In this document: piece by piece, positions 1 to 4,543 of the stretch
Position numbering within the stretch: position 1 is the stretch's first letter
Layout of the letters: each line of letters opens with the position of its first letter
From: Caldifarciminota bacterium
GTDB taxonomy: Bacteria > Hydrothermota > Hydrothermia > B15-G9 > WFZT01
Reading direction: 5' to 3'
DNA length: 5,060 nucleotides
Assembly: GCA_026986655.1 (NCBI GenBank)
Contig: JALSOD010000021.1
Span: 1 to 5,060, forward strand
The notes under the pieces: model-generated
Told to the model about the DNA's origin: nothing
The model's input: the letters and a program-made list of their open reading frames with translations, nothing else
Databases searched by the model: none
Made by a program: the position numbers and the translations under genes

Positions 1-1179
1 GATTTCAACAACTTTGTCGGTGAGGACGGAGAGAATCGCAAGACTCATCGCTATTCTGTGATCGTTGTGAGATGAGAGCCTGGCTGAATTTTTAAGCGTC
101 GGTTTCAGCACAATAAACCCGTCTGGTAGTTCTTCAATGTCGGCACCGAGTTTTTTTAGCTCGGTAACAATGGAATTTATTCTATCGCTCTCCTTAAATC
201 GGAGTTCTCTTGCGTCTTTCAACATAGTTTCACCTTCGGCAAAAATTCCGAGTACTGCAACGAGAGGGAGCTCGTCAATGGCAAGAGGGATCAACGCTCC
301 ATCAATGAGTGTGCCGTGTAAATCTTTGCATGTCTTGACATGTATATCTCCAACCGGCTCGGGCTCATCCACTGTCCGGGTTATTTTTACACTGCAGCCC
401 ATTTTTTCAATGATTTTTAGAAATCCGGTACGTGTGGGATTCAAATTAACGTTTTTTATAGTTAACTCAGCATCCGGATGAAGGAGAGCAAGTGTAATAA
501 AATAGGCGGCGGCTGAGAAGTCACCGGGAACCTTAAGGTTTATAGGGGATAGTTCTGATTTTTCAATTATAATAGTTTGGCCATTTTTCTTTATCCTTGC
601 TCCCATAAATTTGAGCAGTCTTTCAGTGTGGTCGCGTGTTGGGGACGGTTCAATCACCTCAGTTTTACCTTCAGCGTTTAAACCCGCGAGTAAAATGGAA
701 GATTTAACCTGAGCCGAGGCAATCGGGAGTTCATATCTTATACCCTTTAAACTGCCCCCCTGGACGGCAATCGGGAGGTTGTTTGCGTTATTACGCCCTA
801 TGATTTTTGCTCCCATGAGTGACAGTGGAACGGTAACTCTTCTCATTGGACGTTTTGAGAGAGATTCATCTCCACAGAATACCGAGAAAAGACCGAGGCC
901 CGCCACTACACCCATCATCATTCTGACAGTTGTGCCTGAGTTACCGGAGTAGAGTGGAAAGATTGCCTCGTGAAGATTCCCGCCTCTCACAGTGATTCCT
1001 CGATTTTTCTCTTCAATCTTTGTTCCAAGGGCTTCAAGGATGTTTCGGGTTCTTGTAACGTCATCCGATGGAGAGATATTTTCAATATAACTTTCCTCAA
1101 GTGAGAGTGCAGGAAGGATTAGAGCTCTATGGCTTATAGATTTATCGGAAACGACTTCGATTTCTCCTCTTACACACAT
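1..1179 (-). CDS. aroA: 3-phosphoshikimate 1-carboxyvinyltransferase (EPSP synthase), C-terminus cut by window edge
   Basis: EPSP synthase joins shikimate-3-phosphate and phosphoenolpyruvate to give EPSP, the sixth step of the shikimate pathway, in the cytoplasm. I translated the minus strand from ATG 1179 to base 1: 393 codons, no stop. Family motifs appear in order: SDKSISHR (11-18), GNSGTTVR (79-86, PEP-binding loop), RPMRRVTVPLSLMGA (near 110-125), SAQVKSSILLAGL (155-167), VPGDFSAAAYF (218-228), IDE with the presumed catalytic Asp302, ELRFKESDR (325-333) and HNDHRIAMS (371-379). About 30-35 residues are missing against the usual ~425, including the region of the last PEP-contacting Lys. 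The ATG lies 2 nt after the aroF stop with no good Shine-Dalgarno sequence (only AGGA, too far upstream), so translation is probably coupled to aroF. The usual Pro-Gly before DKS is Val-Ser here. Function is very likely intact, but the end is unseen. Confidence 0.96.
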   Translation of the reverse strand, partial: MCVRGEIEVVSDKSISHRALILPALSLEESYIENISPSDDVTRTRNILEALGTKIEEKNRGITVRGGNLHEAIFPLYSGNSGTTVRMMMGVVAGLGLFSVFCGDESLSKRPMRRVTVPLSLMGAKIIGRNNANNLPIAVQGGSLKGIRYELPIASAQVKSSILLAGLNAEGKTEVIEPSPTRDHTERLLKFMGARIKKNGQTIIIEKSELSPINLKVPGDFSAAAYFITLALLHPDAELTIKNVNLNPTRTGFLKIIEKMGCSVKITRTVDEPEPVGDIHVKTCKDLHGTLIDGALIPLAIDELPLVAVLGIFAEGETMLKDARELRFKESDRINSIVTELKKLGADIEELPDGFIVLKPTLKNSARLSSHNDHRIAMSLAILSVLTDKVVEI

Positions 1180-1181
1180 GA

Positions 1182-2225
1182 TTATGCAACACTCAATCCT
1201 GCTTTTTCAGGAACGATTTTCTTCCCGAGAACCTCACCAATTTCCCTCAAATCGTCCATCATCTGTGCGAACTGTTGGAAATCGAGGGTTTGTCTGCCAT
1301 CGGATAGAGCCTTTTCAGGATTCATGTGCACTTCAACCATAATACCGTCTGCACCGACTGCGAGGGAAGCCTTGGCCAGTGGAGGAACAAGCTCTCTCTT
1401 GCCTGCGGCGTGCGAGGGGTCTACCAGTATAGGTAAATGACTCAACTGTTTTATCAGAGGCACTGCTGAGATATCGAGTGTGTTGCGGGTATAGGTTTCA
1501 AACGTTCTGATACCGCGCTCACACAGGATAACGTTGGGGTTTCCTTCAGCGAGTATGTACTCTGCTGCAAGTAAGAATTCTTCGATTTTTGCCATCAATC
1601 CCCTTTTCAAAAGGACTGGTTTGTGGGTTTTCCCCACAGCTTTGAGGAGTGCAAAATTTTGCATATTTCTTGCCCCAATCTGAAGAATATCTGCGTACTC
1701 TGCCACAAGTGGTACAAGTTCTGTGTTCATTACCTCAGTTACCACGGGTAGACCGTATTTTTCGCCTGCCTCTTTCAGGTATTCGAGCCCCTTTACGCCA
1801 AGACCCTGGAATGAGTATGGTGACGTTCTTGGCTTGAATGCTCCGCCGCGCAGAGCACGGGCACCATGCTCTTTCACAAAATGAGCTATCTCCATGACCT
1901 GATCGTAGGATTCTACCGAGCATGGACCTGCTATGACAAAAAAGTTTCCATTTCCTATTCGTTCTCCCTTGACCTCGACGATTGTACCCTCAGGTTTCAT
2001 CTCTCTTGCTGCGAGCTTGAAAGGTTTCAGTATTGTTATAACGTTTTCGACACAGTCAAGGCTTTCGACTCTCTCTCTGGCGAGTTTCCTTTCGTCTCCG
2101 ATTATGCCGATTATCGTTCTCTCTTCACCTACAGAGACATGGACTTTGAAGCCCATATCTTCGACGATGGACTTCACTTTTTCAATTTCCCTGTGGCCAG
2201 CGCCTTTTTTGAGTACGATCACCAT
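1182..2225 (-). CDS. aroF: 3-deoxy-7-phosphoheptulonate synthase (DAHP synthase), type I-beta with N-terminal ferredoxin-like regulatory domain
   Basis: DAHP synthase condenses phosphoenolpyruvate and erythrose-4-phosphate, the committed first step of aromatic amino acid synthesis. The product is 347 aa. Residues 1-~68 form the ferredoxin-like (FL) domain seen in the Thermotoga maritima enzyme, where Phe and Tyr inhibit allosterically. The TIM barrel follows, with GPCS (100-103), KPRTS (131-135), IGARNMQNF (183-191), KRG (207-209), CERGIRTFE (235-243) and DPSHAAG (269-275). The metal ligands are expected to be Cys102, His272, Glu298 and Asp309; all are present, and the numbering agrees with the T. 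maritima ligands as I recall them. I chose ATG 2225 rather than the in-frame ATG at 2258 because AAGGAGG lies 8 nt upstream of it. The earlier ATG would start inside the terminator hairpin, and the 11 extra residues do not belong to the FL fold. aroA follows after 2 nt. The gene is preceded by a leader-peptide attenuator. Confidence 0.97.
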   Translation of the reverse strand: MVIVLKKGAGHREIEKVKSIVEDMGFKVHVSVGEERTIIGIIGDERKLARERVESLDCVENVITILKPFKLAAREMKPEGTIVEVKGERIGNGNFFVIAGPCSVESYDQVMEIAHFVKEHGARALRGGAFKPRTSPYSFQGLGVKGLEYLKEAGEKYGLPVVTEVMNTELVPLVAEYADILQIGARNMQNFALLKAVGKTHKPVLLKRGLMAKIEEFLLAAEYILAEGNPNVILCERGIRTFETYTRNTLDISAVPLIKQLSHLPILVDPSHAAGKRELVPPLAKASLAVGADGIMVEVHMNPEKALSDGRQTLDFQQFAQMMDDLREIGEVLGKKIVPEKAGLSVA

Positions 2226-2233
2226 TTTAAGAA

Positions 2234-2240
2234 CCTCCTT
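2234..2240 (-). promoter_or_regulatory. Shine-Dalgarno sequence of aroF
   Basis: AAGGAGG is 8 nt upstream of ATG 2225 and fixes that codon as the aroF start. It directly follows the U-tract of the attenuator terminator, so any transcript ended there lacks the aroF ribosome-binding site. Confidence 0.9.
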
Positions 2241-2296
2241 AAAATAAAAAATCCCCACCTCTTCTCTGTTTCTCTTATTCGAGAAGGGATGGGGAT
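2241..2296 (-). terminator. Intrinsic terminator acting as attenuator of aroF (structure 3:4)
   Basis: On the minus strand, arm 2296-2281 (ATCCCCATCCCTTCTC) pairs with arm 2266-2251 (GAGAAGAGGTGGGGAT). This gives a 16-position stem with 14 Watson-Crick pairs, one U-G wobble and one C-A mismatch around a 14-nt loop. The tract TTTTTTATTTT (2251-2241) follows at once. It lies between the leader reading frame and the aroF Shine-Dalgarno sequence, with no room for a promoter after it. Any transcript reaching aroF must therefore read through it, which marks an attenuator rather than an end-of-operon terminator. A small alternative hairpin, TTCTC/GAGAA (2285-2281 with 2274-2270), can form inside the loop. 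Confidence 0.9.
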
Positions 2297-2340
2297 AAAA
2301 GGTTATTCAGTGGGATAGATGGGTTCCCCTATCCCCTCTC
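2281..2340 (-). promoter_or_regulatory. Predicted antiterminator (structure 2:3) of the aroF attenuator
   Basis: The segment 2340-2325 (GAGAGGGGATAGGGGA) can pair with 2295-2281 (TCCCCATCCCTTCTC). This gives 15 base pairs with one G-U wobble and one bulged A at 2330. The second partner is almost the whole 5' arm of the terminator, so the two structures exclude each other. The first partner contains the 3' arm of the leader hairpin (2338-2329), so it also excludes structure 1:2. I found the pairing by hand and did not compute folding energies. Confidence 0.8.
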
Positions 2341-2392
2341 ATTGAGGGGATAGTAATAAAATCGAGTAAAGTAAAACCTTACGGAACCCATC
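2318..2392 (-). repeat. Outer inverted repeat enclosing the leader hairpin
   Basis: GATGGGTTCC (2392-2383) is the perfect 10-nt complement of GGAACCCATC (2327-2318). Together with the inner hairpin it makes a nested two-stem structure. The 5' arm contains the internal leader start codon (2391-2389), and the 3' arm overlaps the antiterminator segment by 3 nt. When no ribosome translates the leader, this outer stem should lock the 1:2 hairpin and leave the terminator free to form. Its match to classical attenuators is a 'protector' structure; this reading is inference. Confidence 0.75.
2329..2353 (-). promoter_or_regulatory. Leader hairpin (anti-antiterminator, structure 1:2)
   Basis: This is a perfect 10-bp inverted repeat, CTATCCCCTC (2353-2344) and GAGGGGATAG (2338-2329), with a 5-nt loop. 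The 5' arm begins within the Tyr-Tyr codons of the leader frame, and the 3' arm ends exactly on its TAG stop. A ribosome stalled on the Tyr codons would cover the 5' arm and free the 3' arm for the antiterminator. A ribosome at the stop codon would cover the 3' arm and favour the terminator. Confidence 0.85.
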
Positions 2393-2502
2393 GTGGTATA
2401 ATGATAAAACACAAGTGAATAAAAATTCAACCCTTTGTGGGGAGTGTTCGAAAAATGCAGGCTAAAACATGTTGAGAGTTTAGGAATTCTCTGTTTTCCC
2501 AT
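2329..2502 (-). CDS. Phe/Tyr-rich leader peptide of the aroF attenuator
   Basis: A 57-codon frame runs from ATG 2502 to TAG 2331-2329. AAGGAG (2513-2508) lies 5 nt before the ATG. The peptide has 7 Phe and 7 Tyr. Twelve of these lie in residues 27-51, ending in the block FYFTRFYYY (43-51, coordinates 2376-2350) directly before the leader hairpin. I see no protein domain; the product is probably unimportant and the act of translation is the sensor, as in the E. coli phe and trp leaders. A shorter form of 20 codons from the internal ATG 2391 keeps the whole FYFTRFYYY block and has the more usual leader size. It lacks a Shine-Dalgarno sequence and would need near-leaderless translation from the promoter candidate just upstream. 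The Shine-Dalgarno of the long form lies in a repeat-like hairpin and could be accidental. That the frame is a leader is well supported; which start is used is open. Confidence 0.72.
   Translation of the reverse strand: MGKQRIPKLSTCFSLHFSNTPHKGLNFYSLVFYHYTTMGSVRFYFTRFYYYPLNERG
2401..2430 (-). promoter_or_regulatory. Candidate promoter P2 just before the internal leader start
   Basis: TTGAAT (2430-2425, 4 of 6 matches to the -35 consensus), an 18-nt A/T-rich spacer, then TATCAT (2406-2401, 5 of 6 to the -10 consensus). The predicted transcript would begin near 2394, about 3 nt before ATG 2391 and right at the outer stem. It would thus give a compact, nearly leaderless attenuator RNA. Hexamer matches alone are weak evidence. 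Confidence 0.45.
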
Positions 2503-2507
2503 AAATT

Positions 2508-2600
2508 CTCCTTAACTAAGGGGGATTTTGAGAATCATCCTGTGTCCCCCTTTTCACAAAGGGGATTTTAAAACCCAAATTCCCCCCTCGCATGCGGAGG
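2508..2600. repeat. Cluster of three CCCC/GGGG palindromic hairpins (REP-like intergenic repeats)
   Basis: Three short G/C-clustered palindromes lie close together. On the plus strand they are CTCCTT/AAGGGG (2508-2513 with 2518-2523, one wobble), CCCCTTT/AAAGGGG (2547-2553 with 2558-2564, perfect) and an imperfect one centred on GCATGC (about 2583-2600). The string GGGGATTTT occurs twice (2521-2529 and 2561-2569). This style of CCCC...GGGG unit with flanking ATTTT is typical of dispersed non-coding repeats in many bacterial genomes. I cannot count copies elsewhere. The first palindrome contains the Shine-Dalgarno of the long leader frame. Confidence 0.6.
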
Positions 2601-2628
2601 AACTATGAGGGATGTCAAAATCCTATTG

Positions 2629-2657
2629 ATTATATGGAATTCGGTTTAGTATCTAAA
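2629..2657 (-). promoter_or_regulatory. Candidate promoter P1 upstream of the long leader frame
   Basis: TTTAGA (2657-2652, 4 of 6 matches), a 17-nt spacer, then a perfect TATAAT (2634-2629). Transcription would start near 2622 and include the 57-codon leader frame with its Shine-Dalgarno sequence. An AAAAAATTTTTT tract (2666-2655) overlaps the -35 side and could act as an A-tract or UP-like element. This is an alternative to, or an addition to, the candidate at 2401-2430. Confidence 0.5.
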
Positions 2658-2677
2658 AAATTTTTTGAACAGCATAA

Positions 2678-2695
2678 CACTTTCAGGTGAAAGCG
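2678..2695 (-). terminator. Weak hairpin after the ABC exporter operon
   Basis: CGCTTTC (2695-2689) pairs with GAAAGTG (2684-2678) around an ACCT loop: 7 bp with one wobble, 25 nt past the ATPase stop. No U-run follows immediately; the nearest is T6 at 2660-2655. It may be a poor terminator or an mRNA 3' end stabiliser. Some readthrough from the exporter operon into the aroF leader is possible. Confidence 0.3.
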
Positions 2696-2720
2696 ATATA
2701 CCTTTTTAACAAAGTTGCTT

Positions 2721-3389
2721 TTATTCTATGATTTTTCCATCCCGGATCCTGATTATCCTGTTTGTCCGCTCACTTATTTCAGGGTCGTGGGTAACTATGA
2801 TGATGGTGCGTCCTTCTCTGTTTAACTCCTCAAACAGATTCATTATTTCCTCCCCGGTTTTTGTATCGAGGTTACCTGTGGGCTCATCAGCCAATACTAT
2901 TTTTGGGTCATTAGCGAGTGCTCTTGCTATGGCAACCCTCTGGGCCTCACCGCCTGAAATTTCGGTTGGATGGTGAAAAGCTCTGTGCTTTAAGCCCACA
3001 CGTTCGAGGAGTTCAAGAGCCCTCTGCCTTCTTTGTTTTGATGGTACGCCAGCGTACGTCATAGGGAGCTCTACATTTTCGACATTTGTTATCCGTGGAA
3101 GAAGGTTGAAACTCTGGAATACAAAACCGATCTTTCTCTTACGAATCTCGGCCAATTCGTCTTCATTCAATTTTGAAATATCTACCCCTTCGAGAAAGTA
3201 TTTACCCGATGTCGGAGTATCAAGACAGCCAAGTATGTGCATAAGGGTCGACTTACCAGAGCCTGATGGCCCCATGATAGAGACATACTCGCCATCCTCG
3301 ATCATTAATGAAACTCCACGCAGGGCTGGAACTTCAACGGCGTCAAGTGTGTAGACTTTCACAAGATCAACTGTTTCAATCAGGCTCAT
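2721..3389 (-). CDS. ABC transporter ATPase, MacB/LolD (lipoprotein/antimicrobial peptide exporter) family
   Basis: This is a 222-aa stand-alone nucleotide-binding subunit that would power an exporter at the inner membrane. Motifs in order: Walker A GPSGSGKST (40-48), Q-loop FVFQSFNLLP (89-98), signature ISGGEAQR (144-151), Walker B VLADEP with Glu169 (165-170), D-loop GNLD (172-175) and H-loop His201. The length and the FQSFNLLPRITNVENVELP stretch are typical of the MacB/LolD/FtsE-like group. The ATG overlaps the adaptor stop as ATGA, with AAGGA (3398-3394) just upstream. The partner permease does not follow: non-coding DNA and then aroF come next. It probably lies upstream of the window or elsewhere. 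The substrate cannot be inferred from the sequence. LolD is less likely because the neighbours are an adaptor and a TolC channel. Confidence 0.95.
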   Translation of the reverse strand: MSLIETVDLVKVYTLDAVEVPALRGVSLMIEDGEYVSIMGPSGSGKSTLMHILGCLDTPTSGKYFLEGVDISKLNEDELAEIRKRKIGFVFQSFNLLPRITNVENVELPMTYAGVPSKQRRQRALELLERVGLKHRAFHHPTEISGGEAQRVAIARALANDPKIVLADEPTGNLDTKTGEEIMNLFEELNREGRTIIIVTHDPEISERTNRIIRIRDGKIIE

Positions 3390-4543
3390 TTCTTCCTTTT
3401 GAAACGGAAAAATTCTTTTCTGGAGACAATTTTAACCCGCTCTCCGTCGTGGAGATTTTTTAGAACTTTAAATGGACCGACGAGAACTGTATCTCCCTCG
3501 GATAAGCCCTTTTTAACTTCCACAAAATTTTCTCCAGAGATTCCGAGTTTGACTGGCCTTAGATGTGCAGCTCCGTTTTTATAAACAAAGACAACATCCC
3601 GTCTCTTCCCATGAATAATTCTTGTACCAAGTGCTGCCATTGGAAGTTTGAGAACATTTTCTTTTACCCCTACAATGATATCGCAGGAGGCTGACATCCC
3701 TGGTAAGAGACCGTGAGATCCACCAGTTACTGCAATGTCGACTGGATAGCTAACTGTGGTCTCGCTCCCTGATCCGCTAACCTTTGGATATCCGGCGATT
3801 ACAGTTACAATTCCGTGAAAAACCGAGTCGGGCATTGCATCAACTTTTATATCCACTGAATCGCCATTTTTCACAAGCACAATCTCTGATTCATCGACTT
3901 CAGCTTTTACCAGTACACTGTCTAAATTGGCAAGAGTCATTATCTTTGTGCCCGGATTGTTAATAGTGCCAACGATTACCATTTCACCCTCTTCTTTGTC
4001 TCTGGAGAGGACAATCCCGTTGATTGGCGATCTGATCAATGTTTTCTTCAAATCTTCGAGATACTGCTCAAGGAGGAAACTATCCGCTTTGAATTGAGCT
4101 TTCAAAGAATTTAAATTCGATTCAATCTCCAGGAGATCAGATTCGGCGAACATCCCTTTCTTGTAAAGTTTTTTTGCCCTTTCGTACGATTGCTGAAGAT
4201 TTGTTAATCTCGCAAGGTCGGATTCCAGCAATGCCTTTTGTCGATTAACCTTAGCTTCATAAGATTTGCTCTCAATTTTTACGAGTTTTTGACCAACTCT
4301 TACACTATCACCCACATCAACATAGAATTTTTCAATTCTGCCCATTACATCGGAGCTGATGTCGACCTGGGTAGCTGCACGAATCTCGCCTTCTGCAGAG
4401 ACCTTTGTTACTATTGGCCCTCTTTTCACAATCCCGTAAAAAACTGTTTTTCCCCCACCCTCGCCACCTTTTTTCTTAATATTCAGATAAACAAATCCTG
4501 CTATTACCACAATCACGATCACAGCGATCAAAAATTTCTTCAT
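3386..4543 (-). CDS. Periplasmic adaptor (membrane fusion protein), MacA/HlyD/RND-adaptor family
   Basis: This 385-aa protein should bridge an inner-membrane ABC permease and the TolC-like channel encoded just upstream. Residues 4-20 are one hydrophobic segment (LIAVIVIVVIAGFVYL) after MKKF, an uncleaved inner-membrane anchor; no lipobox Cys is present. A Gly-rich linker follows. Then come the first half of the lipoyl (barrel-sandwich) domain (about 45-92), an alpha-helical hairpin (about 93-168, Leu/Glu/Lys rich) and the second lipoyl half with RSPINGIV (171-178). Beta-barrel and membrane-proximal domains follow to about 370, and the end is basic (FKRKK). GGAGG (4555-4551) lies 7 nt before the ATG, which overlaps the TolC stop as ATGA; its own stop overlaps the ATPase start the same way. 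The short hairpin fits the MacA type more than HlyD of type I secretion. Substrate unknown. Confidence 0.93.
   Translation of the reverse strand: MKKFLIAVIVIVVIAGFVYLNIKKKGGEGGGKTVFYGIVKRGPIVTKVSAEGEIRAATQVDISSDVMGRIEKFYVDVGDSVRVGQKLVKIESKSYEAKVNRQKALLESDLARLTNLQQSYERAKKLYKKGMFAESDLLEIESNLNSLKAQFKADSFLLEQYLEDLKKTLIRSPINGIVLSRDKEEGEMVIVGTINNPGTKIMTLANLDSVLVKAEVDESEIVLVKNGDSVDIKVDAMPDSVFHGIVTVIAGYPKVSGSGSETTVSYPVDIAVTGGSHGLLPGMSASCDIIVGVKENVLKLPMAALGTRIIHGKRRDVVFVYKNGAAHLRPVKLGISGENFVEVKKGLSEGDTVLVGPFKVLKNLHDGERVKIVSRKEFFRFKRKK

Larger units (their letters stand above)
2226..2720. other. Regulatory intergenic region between the exporter operon and aroF
   Basis: About 495 nt without a conventional gene. 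In transcription order on the minus strand it holds a weak hairpin, an A/T tract with promoter candidate P1, three palindromic repeat units, the leader-peptide frame with promoter candidate P2 inside it, the nested leader hairpins, the attenuator terminator and the aroF Shine-Dalgarno sequence. I see no tRNA, and no T-box signature (no AGGGTGGNACCGCG element). Confidence 0.85.

Noticed and set aside
137..481. Plus-strand 114-codon open frame opposite aroA
   Set aside because: The minus strand here encodes conserved EPSP synthase motifs (VPGDFSAAAYF, ELRFKESDR). The plus-strand frame is low-complexity and Ser-rich, typical of an antisense shadow.
2226..2258. An upstream in-frame ATG at 2258 as the aroF start (358 aa)
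   Set aside because: It would start inside the 3' arm of the terminator with no ribosome-binding site. ATG 2225 has AAGGAGG at ideal spacing and gives metal-ligand numbering like that of T. maritima.
1866..2318. Plus-strand 150-codon open frame opposite aroF and the attenuator
   Set aside because: It lies antisense to the well-supported DAHP synthase and across the terminator hairpin. It resembles no family and is explained as a shadow of the coding strand.
2241..2400. T-box riboswitch (tRNA-sensing) as the aroF leader mechanism
   Set aside because: I find no AGGGTGGNACCGCG-like T-box sequence or stem I with a specifier bulge. The translated aromatic codon block explains the arrangement better.
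2508..2600. The palindrome cluster as a CRISPR array
   Set aside because: The hairpin units differ in sequence and spacing, and there are no regular direct repeats with unique spacers.
2588..2620. TTGACA at 2617-2612 (minus strand) as a -35 element
   Set aside because: A perfect -35 hexamer, but 16-18 nt downstream is only GC-rich palindromic sequence (GCATGC) with no -10-like hexamer.
3106..3354. Plus-strand open frames opposite the ATPase gene (also 2728-2976) and the adaptor gene (3399-3584, 4238-4600)
   Set aside because: All are antisense to genes with clear domain motifs, have no plausible ribosome-binding context or family resemblance, and are treated as shadows.
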